Source of the DNA: an uncultured Altererythrobacter sp.
GTDB taxonomy: Bacteria > Pseudomonadota > Alphaproteobacteria > Sphingomonadales > Sphingomonadaceae
Direction: 5' to 3'
DNA: 38,658 nt
Assembly (NCBI GenBank): GCA_913056125.1
Contig: CAJXNC010000017.1
Span: forward strand, 1-38,658
In this document: positions 15,686 through 23,098 of the stretch, piece by piece
Layout: every line of letters begins with the position of its first letter
Numbering within the stretch: the first letter of the stretch is position 1
Program-made: the position numbers and the translations under genes
The notes under the pieces: generated by a model
The model's input: only the letters and a program-made list of their open reading frames with translations
What the model was told of the DNA's origin: nothing
The model's database searches: none

Positions 15686-16830
15686 CAGGCAATTCCTGCA
15701 ATGACCTTGGCGACTAGGTCGGGGTCGAAGGGGCGCAGATCGTCGATTTTCTCGCCTACGCCAATGGCATGGATCGGCAGGCCATATTGCTCGGCAGCGG
15801 CGACCAGCACACCGCCGCGCGCCGTACCGTCGAGCTTGGTCATGATCAGGCCGGTGACGCCCGCCACTTCCTTGAACACGTCGATCTGGCTGAGCGCGTT
15901 CTGGCCATTGGTGGCATCGAGCACGAGAACCACGTCATGCGGCGCTTCGGGATTGAGGCGGCCGAGGACTTTGCGAATCTTGGCCAGCTCGTCCATCAGC
16001 TCGCGCTTGTTCTGCAGGCGTCCCGCCGTGTCGACCACCAGCGCATCGATGCCGGTATCGGTCGCTTGCTTGACTGCATCGAACACGATCGAGGCTGGAT
16101 CGCCTCCCTCGGGCCCGCTGACGATATCGACGCCGATCCGGTCGGCCCATACCTTGAGCTGGCCGATGGCCGCGGCGCGGAACGTGTCGCCCGCCGCCAG
16201 CAGCACGCCGTAATCGTCCTCCTGGAACCAGTGAGCGAGCTTGGCGATGGTGGTGGTCTTGCCGCTGCCATTGACGCCGATCACCAGGATGACTTGCGGA
16301 CGCGGGAAGGCGGTTATTTCGAGCGGCTTGGCGACGGGGCGCAGGATCTCGGCGATTTCCTCCGCCACGGCTTCTTTCAGCTCGCGTTCGGTAATGGTCA
16401 GGCCGAAGCGCTTTTCCGCCAGCTTGGCCCGAATGCGCGCTGCGGCCTTGGGACCGAGGTCCGAGGTGATCAGCGCATCCTCGACGTGGTCGAGCGTCGC
16501 ATCGTCGAGCGTTGCCGTGCGCATGGTGCCTGCGACCCTGGAGACGATCGAGGCCGGGGAAGGTTCGGCAGCGGGTGAGGGCGTCGGAGTTGGAGCAGGC
16601 GCAGCTTCTGGTGCTGGTGCTGCGGGGGCCGGAGTTGGAGCAGGCGCGGGTTCAGGAGCCGGCTCAGGCGGAGGTTCCTGGGCAGGTTCTGGTTCCTGCT
16701 CCTCCTCTATAGCTGGCTCAGGGGCCGATTCGGCCGATTCTTCCACTGCGGCGGCAAGGTTCTCGGACAGGCGGTCCGATGTCTTGCGGAAGCCGCCGAA
16801 AAGGCGCTCGGTCCAGCTCTTTACGCTCAT
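15685..16830 (-). CDS. ftsY: Signal recognition particle receptor FtsY
   Basis: FtsY docks SRP-ribosome complexes at the inner membrane for co-translational insertion. The 381-residue product begins with a basic amphipathic segment. An acidic Pro/Glu/Ala-rich A domain follows (about 30-95, many EP/AP repeats). The N domain and the SRP GTPase G domain come next, with the P-loop GVNGSGKTTTIAKLA, DTFRAAAIGQLKVW, DTAGRLQNKRELMDEL and the guanine-specific TKLDGTARGG. All active-site parts are present. The start overlaps the mtaB stop (ATGA), so translation is coupled. Confidence 0.97.
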   Translation of the reverse strand: MSVKSWTERLFGGFRKTSDRLSENLAAAVEESAESAPEPAIEEEQEPEPAQEPPPEPAPEPAPAPTPAPAAPAPEAAPAPTPTPSPAAEPSPASIVSRVAGTMRTATLDDATLDHVEDALITSDLGPKAAARIRAKLAEKRFGLTITERELKEAVAEEIAEILRPVAKPLEITAFPRPQVILVIGVNGSGKTTTIAKLAHWFQEDDYGVLLAAGDTFRAAAIGQLKVWADRIGVDIVSGPEGGDPASIVFDAVKQATDTGIDALVVDTAGRLQNKRELMDELAKIRKVLGRLNPEAPHDVVLVLDATNGQNALSQIDVFKEVAGVTGLIMTKLDGTARGGVLVAAAEQYGLPIHAIGVGEKIDDLRPFDPDLVAKVIAGIA

Positions 16831-17999
16831 TTCAGTAAGCCTTCTTCAAGCCTTCTCGGCGTGATCGTCACGATGCTTCCTTCTGGCGTGCCCTGCGGCA
16901 CGGCGACGCGTGCGAAATTCGGCGAATAACCCGTGCCGTCCGTCTCGGTAAGCACGCTCAGCGGCGTTCCCACAAGTGATTGCAGCCATTTGCCGCGCTC
17001 AATGGCGACAGCCTTGCGCAATTCAGCTGCGCGCGCCTTGATCACGGCCCTGTCTAATTGCGGCATGCGCGCTGCCGGCGTGCCGGGGCGGGGCGAATAG
17101 GGGAAGATATGGCCGTGCACCACGCCGAGCTCGGCAATGATCGAGCGATTGGCTGCATGGTGCTCTTCGCACTCGGTCGGAAAGCCGGCGATGAGGTCAG
17201 CGCCCACAGCCAGTTCGGGGCGGCGGGCTTTGAGGCGTTGCACGATGTCCACGGCATCGGCGCGGAGGTGGCGGCGCTTCATCCGCTTGAGGATCAAATC
17301 GTGCCCATGCTGCAAGGAAAGGTGAAGATGCGGCATGAGGCGTTGTTCGCCGGCAAACAGTTCGAACAATTCTTCGTCGATCTCGATCCCGTCGAGAGAG
17401 GACATGCGCAGTCGCTGTAATTCCGGGAAGGTTTCGAGGATCGCGCGAACCAGCGATCCTAGCGGCGGCTTGTCGGGCAGGTCGTGACCCCACGACGTCA
17501 CGTCTACCCCCGTGAGCACCACTTCGGGGGCGTTGAGTGCCAAATGACGTTCGATCTCCTTCAGCACCTGCGAAATGGTTAGCGAGCGGCTTCGCCCGCG
17601 TCCTTGCGGGATGACGCAGAAGGTGCAGCTATGGTCGCAGCCATTCTGTACCGCAATGAAGGCGCGAGTGTGTTTGGTGGGAACCGCTGCTTCGGGCTCA
17701 GGCACGTTCCATGCCCGCGCATCGAGCTTGGTCTCGTTGGCGATTAATCCATCCACCTCGGGCATGGCGGCAAGCTGCTCGCGCTCGATATCGGCGGCGC
17801 AGCCGGTCACCAGCAGCCTCGCATCGGGCCTTGCCTTGCGCGCCTTGCGGATCGCCTGCCTGGTCTGGCGGACGGCCTCGCTGGTGACTGCGCAGCTATT
17901 GACGACAACAACGTTCTCGCCCGCCACCAGTGATCGAATTCGTTCGCTTTCTGCGATATTGAGGCGGCAACCCAAAGATATGACTTCTGCTGCGCTCAA
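16827..17999 (-). CDS. mtaB: tRNA (N6-threonylcarbamoyladenosine37) methylthiotransferase MtaB
   Basis: MtaB is a radical-SAM enzyme that adds a methylthio group to t6A37 of tRNAs. I chose the TTG at 17999: it overlaps the dapF stop (TTGA) and gives the usual short N-terminus ahead of VISLGCRLN. A longer ATG frame lies inside dapF in the wrong phase. The 390-residue product has the UPF0004 cysteines (Cys11, Cys36, Cys67), the SAM cluster CDHSCTFC (Cys121, Cys125, Cys128), the radical-SAM barrel and a C-terminal TRAM-like part. RimO and MiaB are relatives, but the SLGCRLN start and the lineup fit MtaB best. Confidence 0.92.
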   Translation of the reverse strand: MSAAEVISLGCRLNIAESERIRSLVAGENVVVVNSCAVTSEAVRQTRQAIRKARKARPDARLLVTGCAADIEREQLAAMPEVDGLIANETKLDARAWNVPEPEAAVPTKHTRAFIAVQNGCDHSCTFCVIPQGRGRSRSLTISQVLKEIERHLALNAPEVVLTGVDVTSWGHDLPDKPPLGSLVRAILETFPELQRLRMSSLDGIEIDEELFELFAGEQRLMPHLHLSLQHGHDLILKRMKRRHLRADAVDIVQRLKARRPELAVGADLIAGFPTECEEHHAANRSIIAELGVVHGHIFPYSPRPGTPAARMPQLDRAVIKARAAELRKAVAIERGKWLQSLVGTPLSVLTETDGTGYSPNFARVAVPQGTPEGSIVTITPRRLEEGLLK

Positions 18000-18808
18000 G
18001 CGAAATCGCTCCACTCGAAACTGCCGCGATAGCTTTCCGTGGCAGGGCCGGTCATCACGATGCGGTTGTCTGCACCCCATGCAATGGCCAGCGGGCCGCC
18101 GGGCAGCGTGACGGTTACCTCCCGCTCGGTGAGGCCGCGGCGCATGGCGGCAATGGCCGTGGCGCAGGCGCCGGTGCCGCAGGCCCGTGTAAGGCCGACG
18201 CCGCGTTCCCATACCCGCAGGCGGATGTTCTTGCGGTCGGTCACCGTCGCCGCGTTCACATTCACGCGCTCGGGGAACAGCTCGTCATGCTCGATTTTCG
18301 GGCCGAGAGTCTCGAGCGGCACTGTGTCGCAATCATCGACGAAAAAGATCGCATGCGGATTGCCGACATTGACCGCAGCGGGGCGTTCCAGAACGTCCCA
18401 GCCGACCGGCATTTCCAGCGTGTCCATGGCATAGGCGAGGGGGATCGCTTCCCAGTTGAAGCGCGGCTCAACCATATCGACCGACACCGCACCATCCATT
18501 GGGGTGGTCTCGATAATTCCGCCGCTGGTCACAATGCGCGCGGGTTCGCCCAGCAGCAGGCCGACTGCGCGAGAGGCATTGCCGCAGGCTTCCACCTCCC
18601 CGCCATCCTGGTTGTAGATGCGCATGGTGCAGTCGGCATCGGCAGCGGGCTCGAGCACGATAAGCTGGTCACAGCCAATGCCCGTGCGCCGGTCACCCAG
18701 CGCGGCGGCGATGGCGCGCGTCATTTCACCGGGCAGGGGGTGTTCTCGCGCATCGAGCACGATGAAATCGTTTCCCAGGCCGTGCATCTTTAAGAATTCG
18801 ACGCGCAT
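17996..18808 (-). CDS. dapF: Diaminopimelate epimerase DapF
   Basis: DapF interconverts LL- and meso-diaminopimelate for lysine and peptidoglycan synthesis. The 270-residue product has normal length and both catalytic cysteines: Cys75 in EACGNASRA and Cys210 in RACGTGAC. The N-terminal MHGLGNDFIVLD signature is present. It is the first gene of the coupled minus-strand operon dapF-mtaB-ftsY-yciB; dapF next to mtaB and ftsY is a common alphaproteobacterial arrangement. Confidence 0.97.
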   Translation of the reverse strand: MRVEFLKMHGLGNDFIVLDAREHPLPGEMTRAIAAALGDRRTGIGCDQLIVLEPAADADCTMRIYNQDGGEVEACGNASRAVGLLLGEPARIVTSGGIIETTPMDGAVSVDMVEPRFNWEAIPLAYAMDTLEMPVGWDVLERPAAVNVGNPHAIFFVDDCDTVPLETLGPKIEHDELFPERVNVNAATVTDRKNIRLRVWERGVGLTRACGTGACATAIAAMRRGLTEREVTVTLPGGPLAIAWGADNRIVMTGPATESYRGSFEWSDFA

Positions 18809-18862
18809 GGGCGCCAGTTAGGGCGCATGGGCCCAGTTCGCAATGTCGGATAGGTGAGTGGT

Positions 18863-20521
18863 TCAGCCGGCCTTGCGCTGGCTGGTCGGCTTTTTGCTCG
18901 AAGTTGCTGGCTTGGCCTCTTCATTCGCGAGCATTTTCAGCTCGGCAAGGCGCATCCGCGTGGCATCGGCATTTTCTGGTTGGCCATAGAGGTAACCCTG
19001 GCCTTTGAGCTTGCCCATCCCCTTGAGCGCATTGAGCACTTCGGGGCTTTCGATTCCTTCGGCGGTGACGGGCAAGGCAAGTCCTTTGCCAAGGGAAACC
19101 ATCGCTTCGACAAGACCGGAATCGCCGCCTTCGCGGGTGATTTCCGCCACGAAGCTGCGGTCGATCTTGAGCCTGTCGAAAGGCAGCGAACGTAGTTGGT
19201 ACAGGCTGGAATAGCCGGTGCCGAAATCGTCCAGGCTCACGCGGATGCCCTGGTTCTTGAGGCTCGAGACGATCGAACGAACCGCGCCGATATTCTCGTG
19301 CAGGCAGCTCTCGGTAATCTCGATTTCGAGGCGATTGGCAGGGAATCCGCTCTCCAGCAGCAGGTGCAGCAACTTCTGTGCGAACCACGGATCACGCAGC
19401 TGCAACGGAGAAATGTTGACCGAAAGCGTGAGGCGCGGATCCCATTCCCTGGCATCGCGCAGGGCCTGTCGGATGAGGCATTCGGAAAGCTCGGAGATCA
19501 GGTCGATGTCTTCGGCAATGGGAATGAAGACTTCCGGGCTGATCAGTCCGTAGCGGGGAGAATTCCATCGGGCGAGCATCTCGAAGCCGACCAGTTCACC
19601 GGTTTCCAGGTCGATCTGCTGTTCGTAGAAAGGAACGAATTCTCCGGCCGGGATGCCGCGGCGAATCCCGCTTTCCAGCTCGTTGCGAAAGCGCAGCTCG
19701 TCTTCCATCTGCGTTTCGAACCAGAAGAAGCGGTTCCGGCCGTTCTTCTTGGCGTGGTACATCGCGATATCGGCGCGGTGGATCAGCGTGTCTGCCAGGC
19801 TTGCACTTTGGGCGATGTTTGCCTCGGCGGTGGTGGCAATGCCGACAGAGACTGTCGATTCCACGATCATCTTGTTCGCTTCGATGGGGGCGGAAACGGC
19901 CTTGATGATCTGTGCGGCAAAGTCCTCGATCCGTTCGCGGCGCGTGCTCTCATAGGGCAGGGCGCATACGAATTCGTCACCGCCGATACGGGCGATCAAG
20001 CCTTCGGCAGGAAGCAAGTCCCGGATCCGGCGCGAAATCGCGGCGAGGACGCGGTCACCCATCTGGTGGCCGTTCAAATCGTTGATCTGCTTGAAATTGT
20101 CGAGGTCGATCATGAAGACGGCCACTTCGCGATGCGACTTGGTAGCCTTCTCGTGCAGGTGTTCTATGGCCGGAGAGCCGCTGCGTCGGTTGAGACAGCC
20201 GGTAAGCGGATCGATTTCCGCCAATTCACGTGCCTTTTCTTCGGCGCGGCGACGTTCGGCAACTTCTCGGTGCAGTTCGTTATAGCGTCGCCAGCCAAAG
20301 ATGAGCAGGGCGATATTAAGGAGAACGGCATTGGTCAGGGCGAGGTCGGGCGCACCGCCAAGACCCATCCAGGAACGGACGATCTTGGGCATCAGCGAAC
20401 CACCCGTGCCGACAAACAGGATCACCGACGCAATGGCGATACCCAGCGCGATCATATCGCGCTCGGCAGACCCGAAGCGGCGCTTCGCGGTTTTGTCCCT
20501 GACTTTCACGTCTTTTTCCAA
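18863..20521 (-). CDS. Membrane-bound GGDEF-EAL c-di-GMP signalling protein
   Basis: The start appears to be TTG at 20521, preceded on the minus strand by GGGGGA. The 552-residue product has two membrane helices (about 22-45 and 58-78) and a short coiled coil (80-102). A diguanylate cyclase domain follows with intact GGDEF (180-184) but no RxxD inhibitory site in front. The phosphodiesterase domain has EML (313-315) in place of EAL, with NIS, EITES, DDFGTGYSS, KIDRSFV and AEGIE all present. Both domains may therefore be active; the Met replaces a residue that is not catalytic. The C-terminus is a basic Lys/Ser tail. The target process is unknown. Confidence 0.92.
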   Translation of the reverse strand: MEKDVKVRDKTAKRRFGSAERDMIALGIAIASVILFVGTGGSLMPKIVRSWMGLGGAPDLALTNAVLLNIALLIFGWRRYNELHREVAERRRAEEKARELAEIDPLTGCLNRRSGSPAIEHLHEKATKSHREVAVFMIDLDNFKQINDLNGHQMGDRVLAAISRRIRDLLPAEGLIARIGGDEFVCALPYESTRRERIEDFAAQIIKAVSAPIEANKMIVESTVSVGIATTAEANIAQSASLADTLIHRADIAMYHAKKNGRNRFFWFETQMEDELRFRNELESGIRRGIPAGEFVPFYEQQIDLETGELVGFEMLARWNSPRYGLISPEVFIPIAEDIDLISELSECLIRQALRDAREWDPRLTLSVNISPLQLRDPWFAQKLLHLLLESGFPANRLEIEITESCLHENIGAVRSIVSSLKNQGIRVSLDDFGTGYSSLYQLRSLPFDRLKIDRSFVAEITREGGDSGLVEAMVSLGKGLALPVTAEGIESPEVLNALKGMGKLKGQGYLYGQPENADATRMRLAELKMLANEEAKPATSSKKPTSQRKAG

Positions 20522-20575
20522 GGCGGATTGTCCCCCGATCGAAGCCCGTCTTATGTGGGACTAAGCTCAATTTTC

Positions 20576-20607
20576 GGTTAATCGCCCGGAGTTGCGCCAA
20601 ATTAACC
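20576..20607. promoter_or_regulatory. GGTTAAT/ATTAACC dyad in a divergent promoter region
   Basis: GGTTAAT (20576-20582) and ATTAACC (20601-20607) form a perfect 7-bp inverted repeat with an 18-base spacer. It lies between the divergent GGDEF-EAL and EVE genes. The right arm reads TTAACCAT (20602-20609), matching a CtrA half-site. It may be an operator for one or both genes. Confidence 0.4.
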
Positions 20608-20632
20608 ATCGAAACGCTGCAAGGAGAGCAAA

Positions 20633-21049
20633 TTGCCACGTTTTTGGCTGATCAAATCTGAGCCCGAGAAGTATAGCTGGGACGATCTTGTTAAGGATGG
20701 CGAGACCGTGTGGGACGGGGTGCGAAATCACCGCGCCTCGAACAATATGCGGGCCATGGAGGTAGGCGACCAAGCCTTCTACTACCACTCGGTGAGCGGC
20801 AAGGAGATCGTCGGCATCGCAGAAGTGACCAAGAACGGCATAACCGACCCGACAGATCCCGAAGGAAAATGGGCGACAGTTTACGTCAAGCCGGTGCGCA
20901 AGATGGAGCGGCCGATCACGCTGGCCGAGATCAAGGCGGACGAGCATCTCGAGGGCATCGAATTGGTGCGCCTGTCACGGCTGTCGGTGGCAGAGATCAC
21001 TCCGGAAGAGTGGGATTATATCTGCAAGCTGGCGAAGAAGCCTGCCTAG
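20633..21049 (+). CDS. EVE-domain protein
   Basis: EVE domains have a PUA-like fold and bind modified bases in RNA or DNA. The 138-residue product matches the whole domain: FWLIKSEPEKYSWDDL at the start, WDGVRNHRASNNMRAM in the middle (the pocket segment), FYYHS and the C-terminal RLSRLSVAEITPEEWDYI. The start is TTG at 20633, preceded by a strong AAGGAGAG (20621-20628), so the non-ATG start is well supported. It is single-domain and stands alone; no restriction or RNA-modification partner lies nearby. The homologue in eukaryotes is THYN1. Confidence 0.93.
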   Translation: MPRFWLIKSEPEKYSWDDLVKDGETVWDGVRNHRASNNMRAMEVGDQAFYYHSVSGKEIVGIAEVTKNGITDPTDPEGKWATVYVKPVRKMERPITLAEIKADEHLEGIELVRLSRLSVAEITPEEWDYICKLAKKPA

Positions 21050-21092
21050 AACTTGATCCACTGACGCGGGGGTGCGGGCTGGTGCCGTGATC

Positions 21093-21111
21093 GATTCAGC
21101 AGAGCTGAATC
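21093..21111. terminator. Hairpin between convergent EVE and TPP-enzyme genes
   Basis: GATTCAGC, a 3-base loop AGA, and GCTGAATC form a perfect 8-bp stem. It ends 5 bases before the stop of the convergent gene. There is no U-tract on either side, so termination would have to be weak or factor-dependent; it could also protect 3' ends. Confidence 0.45.
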
Positions 21112-21116
21112 AGACT

Positions 21117-22769
21117 CTAACTATTGCGCAATGCGCTGACGGTCCCCCCGCCGGCATTGAGCTGCTCGATATCGGTGATGCAGTGGAGCAGGCGCACGCC
21201 CTTGCGCTGCATGGCCTCGGTCAGGGCGGTGGCAAATTCCGCAGTGGTCTCGACCCTTTCACCCCAACCGCCGAAGCTTCGCGCCATGGCGGCAAAATCG
21301 GGATTGGCGAGATGGGTAGAGGCAGTTCTGCCGGGATATTCGCGCTCCTGGTGCTGGCGGATCGTGCCGTAGGTCGAATTGTCGAACAGGATCACCAGCA
21401 GGTCGCAGCCATATTGTGCGGCCGTTGCCAGTTCTTGTCCGTTCATCAGGAAATCGCCATCACCTGCGGCAGCGACCACGCAGCGATCTGGGAAGCGTAG
21501 TGCGGCGGCGACTGCCGCAGGCACGCCATAACCCATAGCGCCGCAGGTTGGGGCGAGTTGTGAAGGGAAGCCTTCATAGCGCCAGTAGCGGTGCCACCAG
21601 CCCGCGAAATTGCCCGCGCCATTGCATATGATCGAATCCGCCGGCAGCAGTTTGCGTGCGGCCGCGAGGCATTGCCCCTGATCGAGCGGGAAGTCGGCCG
21701 GCCCGGGTGTCGACCAATCGAGCCACTCCCGATGCGCCTCGGCACCCGCATCGAAGGGAATGATATCGTGATCTTCCCACAGGGCCGCGGTTTCGGAAAA
21801 TTCGTCCGGGTCCGCACAAATGGCAAGATCGGTGCGATAGACGCTGCCCAGCTCCTCGGGATCGGGATGGACATGGATCAGGACCTGGTCGGGGTGGTCG
21901 GGCGTGATCAGCGTATAGCCATCGGTTGTCGCTTCGCCCAGTCGCGCACCGACGACGAGGAGCAGGTCTGCTGCCTTGACGCGCTCGACCAGCTTCGGAT
22001 TGGGGCCATAGCCGAGATTGCCGGCATAGACCGGGGTAGAGGGCGCGATGGCATCCTGTCGGCGAAAGGCGGTTGCCACGGGAATCCCGATCCGCTCGGC
22101 AAACTGGCCGAAATAGTCATGCGCCTTGGTGTGCCAGCTGCCGCCACCGATAATCGCCAAAGGGGCAGCCGCGTCGCCGATCATGGCGAGCATGGCCGCC
22201 ATGGCATCGGGGCAGGGCGCCTGTGCCGGGCTGGTTACGTAGGGGCGGGGCTGTGCTGCGATCCCGCCCTCATGCAGCATGTCTTCGGGCAGGGCGAGCA
22301 CGACGGGGCCGGGCCGTCCAGAGATCGCCACCGAATAGGCGCGGGCGATATATTCTGGGATACGTTCGGCATTGTCGATCCGCGCCGCCCATTTGCAGAT
22401 CGGACCGAAAAAGGCAGGAAAGTCCACTTCCTGGAAGCCTTCGCGGTCGCGGGCATCGCGCGCCACATCGCCCACGAAAAGGATCATGGGCTGAGAATCC
22501 TGCATCGCCACGTGTACGCCGATACTGGCATTGGTGGCACCCGGGCCGCGGGTAACGAAAGCCACGCCGGGACGCGATGTCATGGTTCCGTCGGCGCAGG
22601 CCATGAAGGCAACGCCACCTTCCTGGCGGCAGGTCACGGTCTGGATGTCCTCGCGATCGCGCAAGGCATCGAGCACGGGCAGGAAGCTCTCTCCCGGTAC
22701 GGTGAAGACACGGTCGCAGCCTTGTTCGGCGAGGCATTGGACGAGCAGGCTGGCAGCTTGGTTACTCAT
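21117..22769 (-). CDS. Thiamine-pyrophosphate-dependent enzyme, acetolactate-synthase-like
   Basis: The ATG at 22769 starts a 550-residue protein; earlier in-frame codons give an unlikely basic extension, although the GTG at 22781 remains possible. It has the three domains of the TPP family: the Pyr domain with TVPGESFLPVLDAL and the cofactor-activating Glu50 in TCRQEGGVAFMA, a central domain, and the PP domain with GDGDFLMNGQELATA and the later NSTYG (GDG-N metal/TPP motif). It resembles acetolactate synthase large subunits, but no small regulatory subunit gene is adjacent. It may instead be a 2-keto-acid decarboxylase or related lyase. The substrate is not predictable. Confidence 0.85.
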   Translation of the reverse strand: MSNQAASLLVQCLAEQGCDRVFTVPGESFLPVLDALRDREDIQTVTCRQEGGVAFMACADGTMTSRPGVAFVTRGPGATNASIGVHVAMQDSQPMILFVGDVARDARDREGFQEVDFPAFFGPICKWAARIDNAERIPEYIARAYSVAISGRPGPVVLALPEDMLHEGGIAAQPRPYVTSPAQAPCPDAMAAMLAMIGDAAAPLAIIGGGSWHTKAHDYFGQFAERIGIPVATAFRRQDAIAPSTPVYAGNLGYGPNPKLVERVKAADLLLVVGARLGEATTDGYTLITPDHPDQVLIHVHPDPEELGSVYRTDLAICADPDEFSETAALWEDHDIIPFDAGAEAHREWLDWSTPGPADFPLDQGQCLAAARKLLPADSIICNGAGNFAGWWHRYWRYEGFPSQLAPTCGAMGYGVPAAVAAALRFPDRCVVAAAGDGDFLMNGQELATAAQYGCDLLVILFDNSTYGTIRQHQEREYPGRTASTHLANPDFAAMARSFGGWGERVETTAEFATALTEAMQRKGVRLLHCITDIEQLNAGGGTVSALRNS

Positions 22770-22870
22770 GAAATTAGCCACTAGCCTCGTCCGGTCACTG
22801 CGGCAATCTCCGCGTGCGCCATGCATCTGTCCCGAGTGTGGACATTAAGCAAATGTGCTCTCGCCAATAG

Positions 22871-22886
22871 TTACCAAATCGTTAAC
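22871..22886 (+). promoter_or_regulatory. CtrA-like binding site
   Basis: TTAC, seven bases, TTAAC matches the CtrA consensus TTAA-N7-TTAAC at every position but one. It lies in the divergent region between the TPP-enzyme gene and the 66-residue protein. The match is good but the motif is short. Confidence 0.4.
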
Positions 22887-22896
22887 AATTGCCTCC

Positions 22897-23097
22897 ATGA
22901 GACGCGCACTTGTCCTTTCTACCGAGTCTTCGCGGCACCCTTTCCGGGCCATGCTGCCGATGCAGGTTTTCGCCATGGACGAGGTAGAGAACAAGCGCAG
23001 CTGGCGGCTCAATTTCGGCCTCGATGCTGCTGATCTTCGCCAGGTGGCGCAGACCTATTCGGCGGGCTTTATCGCCACCACCGTCTTTTTCATGTGA
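22897..23097 (+). CDS. Small conserved-looking protein of unknown function
   Basis: The ATG at 22897 gives 66 residues; an in-frame ATG at 22855 would add 14. The middle is charged (FAMDEVENKRSWRLN), and the C-terminus is a hydrophobic stretch (TYSAGFIATTVFFM). I do not recognise the family. Its codon use is like that of the neighbours, with G/C at most third positions, and the frame ends one base before the convergent transporter gene, which favours a real gene. No strong Shine-Dalgarno sequence is visible. The CtrA-like box lies just upstream. Confidence 0.5.
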   Translation: MRRALVLSTESSRHPFRAMLPMQVFAMDEVENKRSWRLNFGLDAADLRQVAQTYSAGFIATTVFFM

Positions 23098-23098
23098 C

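Noticed and set aside
16560-16740. Pro/Glu/Ala repeat-like stretch
   Set aside because: It is the low-complexity acidic A domain of FtsY, which is normally variable and repetitive, not a DNA repeat element.
18000-18212. N-terminal extension of mtaB
   Set aside because: It lies inside dapF and is Arg/His-rich; the TTG at 17999 overlaps the dapF stop and gives the family N-terminus.
19196-20581. 461-codon open frame on the plus strand
   Set aside because: Shadow of the GGDEF-EAL gene, whose domains are complete on the other strand.
21591-22784. 397-codon open frame on the plus strand
   Set aside because: Antisense to the TPP enzyme; no domain and unusual composition.
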